The notes beneath the pieces were generated by a model that saw nothing but the letters and a program-made list of their open reading frames with translations, was not told where the DNA came from and made no database searches. A stretch of DNA of 64,000 nucleotides, from contig JAWQEG010000062.1 in assembly GCA_033782935.1 (NCBI GenBank), positions 12,542,001-12,606,000 of the forward strand, given 5' to 3'. The position numbers were made by a program, and so were the translations under genes. The stretch is from Petrolisthes cinctipes (taxonomy: Eukaryota; Arthropoda; Malacostraca; Decapoda; Porcellanidae). Positions 52,488 to 64,000 of this stretch are shown one piece after another; position 1 is the first letter of the stretch, and each line of letters opens with the position of its first letter.

Positions 52488-55400
52488 AGAAGATGCATGC
52501 ACATATCGACTATGGGCAGCTAAAATATCGATTTTCAGCATGTTTTGGGCATGTATTTTGAAAATACTCAAACACGGAGTAGGCATATACAGATCGCTTC
52601 TGAGACCCAAAAATATAGAATTTTCGTTTGTTTTGAGCCTAAATTTGAGATATAAACGGGTACAGAACATGCATTCACATATCGACTTGGGACACATTAA
52701 ATATCGATTTTAGGCATGTTTTAAGCCTATATTTTCAAAACAATCTAGCACTGAGTAGACATGTACAGATCGCTTCTGGGACCCAAAAATATTGAATTTT
52801 TGGGTGTTTTGAGCCTGAATTTGAGATATAAACGGGTACTGAAGATGCTGGCACATATCGACTTTTTGCACCTAATATATCGATTTTGAGCATGTTTTGG
52901 GTCTGTATCTTTAAAACATTCTAAGAAGGAGTAGGCATGTACATATCGCTTCTGGGACACAAAAATATCTAATTTTCAGGTGTTTTCAGCCTGAATTTGA
53001 GATATAAACGGGTACAGAAGATGCATGCACTTATAGACTTTGGGCACCCAAAATATCGATTTTTAGTATGTTTTTGGCCAATATTTTGAAAATATTCTAT
53101 CACTGAGTAGGCATGTACAGATCGCTTCTGGGACCCAAAAATATTAAATTTTTGGGTGTTTTGAGCCTGAATTTGGGATATAAACGGGTACAAAAGAGGT
53201 ATGCACAAATAGACTTTGGACAATTAAAATATCGAATTTTAGCATGTTTTAAGCCTATATTTTGAAAACATTCTAGCACTGAGTAGACATATACAAATCG
53301 CTTCTGGGACAAAAAAATATCGAATTTTCAGGTGTTTTGAGCCTGAATTTGGGATATAAAAGTGTACAGAACGTGCATACACATATTGACTTTGGGCACC
53401 TCAAATATCGATTTTCAGCATGTTTTTGGCCTGTTTTTTTTAAAATACTCTAACACGAAGTAGGCATGTACAGATCGCTTCTGGGACCCAAAAATATTGA
53501 ATTTTCGGGTATTTTGAGCCTGCATTTGAGATATAAACGAGTATTGAAGATGCATGCACATATCGACTTTTTGCACTTAAAATATCGATTTTGAGCATAT
53601 TTTGGGTCTGTATCTTGAAAACATTCTAGCAAAGAGTAGGCATGTACAAGTCGCTTATGGGACCCAAAAATATCGAATTTTTGGGTGTTTTGAGCCTGAA
53701 TTTGAGATATAAAAGGGTACAGAAGATGCATGCACATATCGACTTTAAGGCACCCAAAATATCGATTTTGAGCATGTTTTGGGCTTATATTTTGAAAATA
53801 CACTAACAAGAAGTAGGCATGTACAGATCGCTGCGGGGACCCAAAACTATTGAATTTTCCGTTGTTTTGAGCCTGAATTTGAGATATAAATCGGTACAGA
53901 AAATGCATGCTCATATCGACATTTAGCACCTAAAATATCGATTTTTAGCATGTTTTGGGCCTATATTTTAAAGATATTCTAGCACTGAGTAGGCATGTAC
54001 AAATCGCTTCAGAGACCCAAAAATATCGAATTTTCGGGTGTTTTGAGCCTGAATTTTGGATATAAACGGGTACAAAAGATGTATGCACATATCAACTTTG
54101 GACACCTAAAATATTGATTTTTAGCATGCTTTAAGCCTATATTTTTAAAACATTTTAGCACTGAGTAGGCTTGTAAATATCCCTTCTGGGACCCAAAATT
54201 ATCGAATTTTCGAGTGTTTTGAGCCTGAATTTGGGATATAAACGGGTACAGAAGATGCATGCACATATCGACTTTGGACACCTAAATTATAGATTTTTAG
54301 CATGTTTTGAGCCTATATTTTGAAAACTTTCTAGCACTGAGTAGGCATGTACAGATCGCTTCTGGAATCCAAAAATATTGAATTTTCCGTTGTTTTGAGC
54401 CTGAATTTGAGATATAAACGGGTACTGAAGATGCATGCACATATCGACTTTGGGCACCTAAAATATCAATTTTCAGCATGTTTTGGGCCTGTATTTTGAA
54501 AGTACTCTAACACGGAGTAGGCATGTACAGATCTCTTCTGGGACCCAAAAATATCGAGTTTTCGTGTGTTTTGAGCCTGAATTTGGGATATAAACGGGTA
54601 TAGAAGATGCATACACATATTGACTTTGGGAACCTAAAATATCGATTTTGAGCATGTTTTGGGCCTGTATTTTGAAAATACTCTAACACGGAGTAGGCAT
54701 GTACAGATCGCTTCTGGGACCCAAAATTATAGAATTTTCGGGTGTTCTGAGCCTGAATTTGAGATATAAACCGGTACAGAAAATGCATGCTCAAATCGAC
54801 ATTTAGCACCTAAAATATCGATTTTTAGCATGTTTTGGGCCTATATTTTAAAAATATTTCAGCACTGAGTAGGCATGTACAGATCACTTCAGGGACCCAA
54901 AAATATCGAATTTTCGGGTGTTTTGAGCCTGAATTTTGGATATAAACGGATACAAAAGATGTATGCACATATCGACTTTGGACACCTAAAATATCGATTT
55001 TTAGCATGCTTTAAGCCTATATTTTGAAAACATTTTAGCACTGAGTAGGCATGTAAATATCCCTTCTGGGACCCAAAATTATCGATTTTTTGGGTATTTT
55101 GAGCCTGAATTTGAGATATAAACCGGTACAGAAAATGCATGCTCATATCGACATTTAGCACCTAAAATATCGATTTTTAGCATGTTTTGGGCCTACATTT
55201 AAAAAATGTTCTAGCACTGAGTAGGCATGTAGAGATCGCTTCAGGGACCGAAAAATATCGAATTTTCGGGTGTTTTGAGCCAGAATTTGGGATATAAACG
55301 GGTACAAAAGATGTATGCACATATCGACTTTGGACACCTAAATTATAGATTTTTAGCATGTTTTGAGCCTATATTATGAAATCTTTCTAGCACTGAGTAG

Positions 55401-58400
55401 GCATGTACAGATCGCGTCTGGAAACCAAAAATATTGAATTTTCCGTTGTTTTGAGCCTGAATTTGAGATATAAACGGGTACAGAAGATGCATGCACATAT
55501 CGACTATGGGTAGCCAAAATATCGATTTTCAGCATGCTTTGGGTCTGTATTTTGAAAATACTCAAACACGGAGTAGGCTTAAACAGATTGCTTCTGGGAC
55601 CAAAAATATCGTATTTTCGGCTGTTTTGAGCCAGAATTTGAGATATAAACGGGTACAGAACATGCATGCACATATCGACTTGGGACATATAAAATATTGA
55701 TTTTAGCATGTTTTGAGCCTATATTTTGAAAACATTCTAGCACTGAGTAGGCATGTACAGATTGCTTCTTGGACCCAAAAATATCTAATTTTCGGGTGTT
55801 TTAAGCCTTAATTTGAGATATAAACGGGTACAGAAGATGCATGCACATATCGACATTGGGTACCTAAAATATCGATTTTTAGCCTGTTTTAGGCCTATAT
55901 TTTAAAAATATTCTAGCACTGAGTAGGCATGTACAGATCGCTTACTGGACAAAAAAATATCGAATTTTCGGGTGTTTTGAGCTTGAATTTTCGATATAAA
56001 CGGATACAAAAGATGTATGCACATATCGACTTTGGACACCTAAAATATCGATTTTTAGCATGCTTTAAGCCTATATTTTGAAAACATTTTAGCACTAAGT
56101 AGGCATGTAAATACCTTTTCTGGGACCCAAAATTATCGAATTTTCGGGTGTTTTGAGCCTGAATTTGAGATATAAACCGGTACAGAAAATGCATGCTCAT
56201 ATCGACATTTAGCACCAAAAATATCGATTTTTAGCATGTTTTGGGCCTACATTTAAAAATATTCTAGCACTGAGTAGGCATGTACAGATCGCTTCAGGGA
56301 CCCAAAAATATCGAATTTTCGGGTGTTTTGAGCCTGAATTTGGGATATGAACGGGTACAAAAGATGTATGCACATATCGACTTTGGACACCTAAATTATA
56401 GATTTTTAGCATGTTTTGAGCCTATATTTTGAAAACTTTCTAGCACTGAGTAGGCATGTACAGATCGTTTCTGGAACCCAAAAATATTGAATTTTCCGTT
56501 GTTTTGAGCCTAAATTTGAGATATAAACGGGTACTGAAAATGCATGCACATATCGACTTTTTGCACCTAAAATATCGATTTTGAGCATGTTTTGGGCCTG
56601 TATTTTGAAAGTACTCTAACACGGAGTAGGCATGTAGAGATCTCTTCTGGGACCCAAAAATATCGAGTTTTCGGGTGTTTTGAGCCTGAATTTGAGATAT
56701 AAACGGGTACAGAACATGCATGCACATATCGACTTGGGACATATAAAATATTGATTTTTAGCATGTTTTGAGCCTATATTTTGAAAACATTCTAGCACTG
56801 AGTAGGCATGTACAGATTGCTTCTTGGACCCAAAAATATCGAATTTTCGGGTGTTTTAAGCCTGAATTTGAGATATAAACGGGTACAGAAGATGCATGCA
56901 CATATCGACATTGGGCACCTAAAATACCGATTTTTAGCATGTATTAGGCCTATATTTTGAAAATATTCCAGCACTAAGTAGGCATTTACAGATCGCTTCT
57001 GGGACACACAAATATCGAACTTTCGAGTGTTTTAAGCCATAATTTAGGATATAAACGGGTACAAAAGATGTATGCACATATCGACTTTTTGCATCTAAAA
57101 TATCGATTTTTAACATATTTTGGGTCTGTATTTTGAAAACATTCTAGCAAAGAGTAGGCATGTACTGATCGCTTCTGGGACCCGAAAATATCGAATTTTC
57201 GGGTGTTTTGAGCCTGAATTTGAGATATAAACGGGTACATAAGATTCATGCACATATCGACTTTGGGCACCCAAAATATCGATTTTGAGCATGTTTCGGG
57301 CATCTATTTTGAAAATACTCTAACACGAAGTAGGCATGTACAGATCGCTTCTGGGACACAAATATATCGAATTTTTGGGTGTTTTGAGAATGAATTTCAG
57401 ATATATACGGGTACAGAAGATGCATGCACATATCGACTTTGGACACCTAAATTATAGATTTTTAGCATGTTTTGAGCCTATATTTTGAAAAATTTCTAGC
57501 ACTGAATAGGCATGTACAGATCGCTACTGGAACCCAAAAATATTGAATTTTTGGGTGTTTTGTGCCTAAATTTGAGATATAAACGTGTACTGAAAATCCA
57601 TTTACATATCGACTTTTTGCACCTAAAATATCGATTTTGAGCATGTTTTGGGCCTGTATTTTGAAAGTACTCTAACACGGAGTAAGCATGTACAGATCTC
57701 TTCTGGGACCCAAAAATATCGAATTTTCGGGTGTTTTAAACCTGAATTTGAGATATAAACGGGTACAGAAAATGCATGCACATATCGACATTGGGTACCT
57801 AAAATATCGATTTTTAGCCTGTTTTTGGCCTATATTTTAAAAATATTCCAGCACTGAGTAGGCATGTACAGATCGCTTACTGGACAAAAAAATATCGAAT
57901 TTTCGGGTGTTTTGAGCTTGAATTTTCGATATAAACGGATACAAAAGATGTATGCACATATCGACTTTGGACACCTAAAATATCGATTTTTAGCATGCTT
58001 TAAGCCTATATTTTGAAAACATTTTAGCACTAAATAGGCATGTAAATATCCCTTCTGGGACCCAAAATTATCGAATTTTCGGGTGTTTTGAGCCTGAATT
58101 TGAGATATAAACCGGTACAGAAAATGCATGCACATATCGACATTTAGCACCAAAAATATCGATTTTTAGCATGTTTTGGGCCTACATTTAAAAATATTCT
58201 AGCACTGAGTAGGCATGTACAGATCGCTTCTGGGACACAAAAATATCGAATTTTTGTGTTTTGAGACTGAATTTCAGATATATACGGGTACAGAAGATGC
58301 ATGCACATATCGACTTTGGACACCTAAATTATAGATTTTTAGCATGTTTTGAGCCTATATTTTGAAAACTTTCTAGCACTGAGTAGGCATGTACAGATCG

Positions 58401-58757
58401 CTTCTGGAATCCAAAAATATTGAATTTTCCGTTGTTTTAAGCCTGAATTTGAGATATAAACGGGTACTGAAGATGCATGCACATATCGACTTTTTGCACC
58501 TAAAATATCAATTTTGAGCATGTTTTGGGCCTGTATTTTGAAAGTACTCTAACACGGAGTAGGCATGTACAGATCTCTTCTGGGACCCAAAAATATCGAA
58601 TTTTCTGGAGTTTTGAGCCTGAATTTGGGATATAAACGGGTACAGAAGATGCATACACATATTAACTTTGGGCAACTCAAATATCGATTTTCAGCATGTT
58701 TTGGGCCTGAATTTTGAAAGTACTCTAACACGGAGTAGGCATGCACAGATCGCTTCT

Positions 58758-58978
58758 GTACCCGTTTATATCTCAAATTCAGGCTCAAAACACCCGAAAA
58801 TTTAATATTTTTGGATCCCAGAAGCGATCTGTACATGCCTACACCGTGTTAGAGTACTTTCAAAATACAGGCCATAAAAAATGCTGAAAACCGATATTTT
58901 AGGTGCCCAAAGTCGATATGTGCATGCATCTACTGTACCCGTTTATATCTCAATTTCAGGCTCAAAACACCCGAAAAT
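58758..58978 (-). repeat. Inverted satellite island in repeat C copy 3 (221 bp)
   Basis: Third copy, 6,942 bp after the second. It has one visible private change (aaaaccgatatttt, where the other copies have tcgat). Junctions are unchanged. Confidence 0.93.
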
Positions 58979-59208
58979 ACTCTAACACAGAGTAGGCATG
59001 TACAGATCGCTTCTTGGACCCAAAAATATCGAATTTTCGGGTATTTTGAGCATGAATTTGAGATATAATCGGGTACAGAAGATGAATGCACATATCCACT
59101 TTGGGCACCTTAAATATCGATTTTTAGCATGTTTTGGGCCTGAATTTTGAAAGTACTCTAACACGGAGTAGGCATGCACAGATCGCTTCTGGGACCCAAA
59201 AATATCGA

Positions 59209-59429
59209 ATTTTCGGGTGTTTTGAGCCTGAATTTGAGATATAAACGGGTACAGTAGATGCATGCACATATCGACTTTGGGCACCTAAAAAATCGATTTT
59301 CAGCATTTTTTATGGCCTGTATTTTGAAAGTACTCTAACACGGAATAGGCATGTACAGATCGCTTCTGGGACCCAAAAATATTAAATGTTTGGGTGTTTT
59401 GAGCCTGAATTTGAGATATAAACGGGTAC
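59209..59429 (+). repeat. Direct-orientation partner of the inverted island, copy 3
   Basis: Corresponds to 52,267-52,487 at offset 6,942, with a further change to aaatgtttggg. It forms the same arm-spacer-arm palindrome with 58,758-58,978. Confidence 0.83.
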
Positions 59430-62400
59430 AGAAGATGCATGCACATATCGACTATGGGCAGCTAAAATATCGATTTTCAGCATGTTTTGGGCATATATTT
59501 TGAAAATACTCAAACACGGAGTAGGCATATACAGATCGCTTCTGAGACCCAAAAATATAGAATTTTCGTTTGTTTTGAGCCTAAATTTGAGATATAAACG
59601 GGTACAGAACATGCATTCACATATCGACTTGGGACACATTAAATATCGATTTTAGGCATGTTTTAAGCCTATATTTTCAAAACAATCTAGCACTGAGTAG
59701 ACATGTACAGATCGCTTCTGGGACCCAAAAATATTGAATTTTTGGGTGTTTTGAGCCTGAATTTGAGATATAAACGGGTACTGAAGATGCTGGCACATAT
59801 CGACTTTTTGCACCTAATATATCGATTTTGAGCATGTTTTGGGTCTGTATCTTTAAAACATTCTAAGAAGGAGTAGGCATGTACATATCGCTTCTGGGAC
59901 ACAAAAATATCTAATTTTCAGGTGTTTTCAGCCTGAATTTGAGATATAAACGGGTACAGAAGATGCATGCACTTATAGACTTTGGGCACCCAAAATATCG
60001 ATTTTTAGTATGTTTTTGGCCAATATTTTGAAAATATTCTATCACTGAGTAGGCATGTACAGATCGCTTCTGGGACCCAAAAATATTAAATTTTTGGGTG
60101 TTTTGAGCCTGAATTTGGGATATAAACGGGTACAAAAGAGGTATGCACAAATAGACTTTGGACAATTAAAATATCGAATTTTAGCATGTTTTAAGCCTAT
60201 ATTTTGAAAACATTCTAGCACTGAGTAGACATATACAAATCGCTTCTGGGACAAAAAAATATCGAATTTTCAGGTGTTTTGAGCCTGAATTTGGGATATA
60301 AAAGTGTACAGAACGTGCATACACATATTGACTTTGGGCACCTCAAATATCGATTTTCAGCATGTTTTTGGCCTGTTTTTTTTTAAATACTCTAACACGA
60401 AGTAGGCATGTACAGATCGCTTCTGGGACCCAAAAATATTGAATTTTCGGGTATTTTGAGCCTGCATTTGAGATATAAACGAGTATTGAAGATGCATGCA
60501 CATATCGACTTTTTGCACTTAAAATATCGATTTTGAGCATATTTTGGGTCTGTATCTTGAAAACATTCTAGCAAAGAGTAGGCATGTACAAGTCGCTTAT
60601 GGGACCCAAAAATATCGAATTTTTGTGTGTTTTGAGCCTGAATTTGAGATATAAAAGGGTACAGAAGATGCATGCACATATCGACTTTAAGGCACCCAAA
60701 ATATCGATTTTGAGCATGTTTTGGGCTTATATTTTAAAAATACACTAACAAGAAGTAGGCATGTACAGATCGCTGCGGGGACCCAAAACTATTGAATTTT
60801 CCGTTGTTTTGAGCCTGAATTTGAGATATAAATCGGTACAGAAAATGCATGCTCATATCGACATTTAGCACCTAAAATATCGATTTTTAGCATGTTTTGG
60901 GCCTATATTTTAAAGATATTCTAGCACTGAGTAGGCATGTACAAATCGCTTCAGAGACCCAAAAATATCGAATTTTCGGGTGTTTTGAGCCTGAATTTTG
61001 GATATAAACGGGTACAAAAGATGTATGCACATATCAACTTTGGACACCTAAAATATTGATTTTTAGCATGCTTTAAGCCTATATTTTTAAAACATTTTAG
61101 CACTGAGTAGGCTTGTAAATATCCCTTCTGGGACCCAAAATTATCGAATTTTCGGGTGTTTTGAGCCTGAATTTGGGATATAAACGGGTACAGAAGATGC
61201 ATGCACATATCGACTTTGGACACCTAAATTATAGATTTTTAGCATGTTTTGAGCCTATATTTTGAAAACTTTCTAGCACTGAGTAGGCATGTACAGATCG
61301 CTTCTGGAATCCAAAAATATTGAATTTTCCGTTGTTTTGAGCCTGAATTTGAGATATAAACGGGTACTGAAGATGCATGCACATATCGACTTTGGGCACC
61401 TAAAATATCAATTTTCAGCATGTTTTGGGCCTGTATTTTGAAAGTACTCTAACACGGAGTAGGCATGTACAGATCTCTTCTGGGACCCAAAAATATCGAG
61501 TTTTCGTGTGTTTTGAGCCTGAATTTGGGATATAAACGGGTATAGAAGATGCATACACATATTGACTTTGGGAACCTAAAATATCGATTTTGAGCATGTT
61601 TTGGGCCTGTATTTTGAAAATACTCTAACACGGAGTAGGCATGTACAGATCGCTTCTGGGACCCAAAATTATAGAATTTTCGGGTGTTCTGAGCCTGAAT
61701 TTGAGATATAAACCGGTACAGAAAATGCATGCTCAAATCGACATTTAGCACCTAAAATATCGATTTTTAGCATGTTTTGGGCCTATATTTTAAAAATATT
61801 TCAGCACTGAGTAGGCATGTACAGATCACTTCAGGGACCCAAAAATATCGAATTTTCGGGTGTTTTGAGCCTGAATTTTGGATATAAACGGATACAAAAG
61901 ATGTATGCACATATCGACTTTGGACACCTAAAATATCGATTTTTAGCATGCTTTAAGCCTATATTTTGAAAACATTTTAGCACTGAGTAGGCATGTAAAT
62001 ATCCCTTCTGGGACCCAAAATTATCGATTTTTTGGGTATTTTGAGCCTGAATTTGAGATATAAACCGGTACAGAAAATGCATGCTCATATCGACATTTAG
62101 CACCTAAAATATCGATTTTTAGCATGTTTTGGGCCTACATTTAAAAAATGTTCTAGCACTGAGTAGGCATGTAGAGATCGCTTCAGGGACCGAAAAATAT
62201 CGAATTTTCGGGTGTTTTGAGCCAGAATTTGGGATATAAACGGGTACAAAAGATGTATGCACATATCGACTTTGGACACCTAAATTATAGATTTTTAGCA
62301 TGTTTTGAGCCTATATTTTGAAATCTTTCTAGCACTGAGTAGGCATGTACAGATCGCGTCTGGAAACCAAAAATATTGAATTTTCCGTTGTTTTGAGCCT

Positions 62401-64000
62401 GAATTTGAGATATAAACGGGTACAGAAGATGCATGCACATATCGACTATGGGTAGCCAAAATATCGATTTTCAGCATGCTTTGGGTCTGTATTTTGAAAA
62501 TACTCAAACACGGAGTAGGCTTAAACAGATTGCTTCTGGGACCAAAAATATCGTATTTTCGGCTGTTTTGAGCCAGAATTTGAGATATAAACGGGTACAG
62601 AACATGCATGCACATATCGACTTGGGACATATAAAATATTGATTTTAGCATGTTTTGAGCCTATATTTTGAAAACATTCTAGCACTGAGTAGGCATGTAC
62701 AGATTGCTTCTTGGACCCAAAAATATCGAATTTTCGGGTGTTTTAAGCCTTAATTTGAGATATAAACGGGTACAGAAGATGCATGCACATATCGACATTG
62801 GGTACCTAAAATATCGATTTTTAGCCTGTTTTAGGCCTATATTTTAAAAATATTCTAGCACTGAGTAGGCATGTACAGATCGCTTACTGGACAAAAAAAT
62901 ATCGAATTTTCGGGTGTTTTGAGCTTGAATTTTCGATATAAACGGATACAAAAGATGTATGCACATATCGACTTTGGACACCTAAAATATCGATTTTTAG
63001 CATGCTTTAAGCCTATATTTTGAAAACATTTTAGCACTAAGTAGGCATGTAAATACCTTTTCTGGGACCCAAAATTATCGAATTTTCGGGTGTTTTGAGC
63101 CTGAATTTGAGATATAAACCGGTACAGAAAATGCATGCTCATATCGACATTTAGCACCAAAAATATCGATTTTTAGCATGTTTTGGGCCTACATTTAAAA
63201 ATATTCTAGCACTGAGTAGGCATGTAGAGATCTCTTCTGGGACCCAAAAATATCGAGTTTTCGGGTGTTTTGAGCCTGAATTTGAGATATAAACGGGTAC
63301 AGAACATGCATGCACATATCGACTTGGGACATATAAAATATTGATTTTTAGCATGTTTTGAGCCTATATTTTGAAAACATTCTAGCACTGAGTAGGCATG
63401 TACAGATTGCTTCTTGGACCCAAAAATATCGAATTTTCGGGTGTTTTAAGCCTGAATTTGAGATATAAACGGGTACAGAAGATGCATGCACATATCGACA
63501 TTGGGCACCTAAAATACCGATTTTTAGCATGTATTAGGCCTATATTTTGAAAATATTCCAGCACTAAGTAGGCATTTACAGATCGCTTCTGGGACACACA
63601 AATATCGAACTTTCGAGTGTTTTAAGCCATAATTTAGGATATAAACGGGTACAAAAGATGTATGCACATATCGACTTTTTGCATCTAAAATATCGATTTT
63701 TAACATATTTTGGGTCTGTATTTTGAAAACATTCTAGCAAAGAGTAGGCATGTACAGATCGCTTCTGGGACCCGAAAATATCGAATTTTCGGGTGTTTTG
63801 AGCCTGAATTTGAGATATAAACGGGTACATAAGATTCATGCACATATCGACTTTGGGCACCCAAAATATCGATTTTGAGCATGTTTCGGGCATCTATTTT
63901 GAAAATACTCTAACACGAAGTAGGCATGTACAGATCGCTTCTGGGACACAAATATATCGAATTTTTGGGTTTTTTGAGAATGAATTTCAGATATATACGG

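Larger units (their letters stand above)
51635..58576. repeat. Higher-order repeat C, copy 2 (6,942 bp)
   Basis: The most complete copy, about 39.4 monomer lengths; the fraction comes from the inverted island. It contains the island (51,816-52,036) and its presumed source (52,267-52,487). It matches copy 3 at a constant 6,942-bp offset with only scattered substitutions. Confidence 0.88.
26076..64000. repeat. 176-bp satellite array, right block (about 215 monomers)
   Basis: This continues the same satellite family after the retrotransposon. The first bases (ctgagcctgaatttgag) complete the half-unit interrupted at 20,260. All monomers keep the orientation of the left block except three short inverted islands, near 45.7, 51.9 and 58.9 kb. 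Monomers from about 38 kb onward are more variable, with small insertions such as an extra acagt near 39,117 and 40,357. From about 45.4 kb they are organised into a very large higher-order unit present three times. I see no host gene, RNA gene or other inserted element. Reading frames of up to about 177 codons on the minus strand are translations of the repeat. Confidence 0.97.
58577..64000. repeat. Higher-order repeat C, copy 3 (cut by the window end)
   Basis: Matches copy 2 at offset 6,942 until about 63,200, then at offset 6,590. Two monomers (352 bp) are therefore missing, with the join within gagtaggcatgta at 63,214-63,226. The unit runs off the window. Confidence 0.87.

Noticed and set aside
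1..64000. CRISPR-like array
   Set aside because: Repeats are regular but contiguous and similar along their whole length; there are no unique spacers and no cas genes, and the unit is a 176-bp eukaryotic satellite.

Overview
The window is eukaryotic and almost certainly metazoan. It is one long satellite-DNA array interrupted by a single, very young LTR retrotransposon. I find no host protein-coding gene, rRNA, tRNA or CRISPR array. The many short minus-strand reading frames outside the retrotransposon are translations of the satellite and are not annotated as genes. The species cannot be named from the sequence. The retrotransposon is Ty3/gypsy-like but carries integrase before reverse transcriptase, the arrangement known from the Gmr1 group (first recognised in deuterostomes such as cod). 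That points to a fish or marine-invertebrate type of genome, as an inference.

Layout. Positions 1-20,260 and 26,076-64,000 are head-to-tail monomers of about 176 bp, roughly 330 in all, AT-rich and in one orientation. Each monomer is itself an old dimer of two 88-bp halves (59 of 88 positions identical between the halves in my by-eye consensus). Higher-order repeats (HORs) are layered on top. At the left are small units: five-mers of about 879 bp and dimers of 352 bp. A 3,166-bp tandem duplication lies at 7.8-13.9 kb. A 2.6-kb segment is repeated at a distance of 4,575 bp at 30.9-38.0 kb. Three successive copies of a large unit (6,237 bp, 6,942 bp and a third cut by the window end) run from about 45.4 kb to the end. 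Each large unit contains the only reversed satellite sequence in the window, a 221-bp inverted island. In copies 2 and 3 its probable source lies 230 bp further on in direct orientation, so the pair forms a large imperfect palindrome.

The retrotransposon lies on the minus strand at 20,261-26,075 (5,815 bp). It has 539-bp TG...CA LTRs that differ at only two positions, a 5-bp target duplication (ctgag), a primer-binding site and a polypurine tract. One long frame encodes Gag (CCHC knuckle), aspartic protease, integrase (HHCC, DD35E, GPY/F) and reverse transcriptase. RNase H follows in the same frame after a single TAG. The RT active-site box reads YFDN instead of YxDD. The element is therefore structurally complete and recent, but this copy may be catalytically dead or dependent on other copies.

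The satellite shows the marks of unequal exchange and template switching. Copies differ by whole monomers, with joins inside short identical stretches, and the inverted island has 6-bp microhomologies at both ends. A perfect 7+1+7 dyad recurs in many monomers, and its centre base varies while the arms are kept. Whether the array is centromeric cannot be decided from sequence alone.
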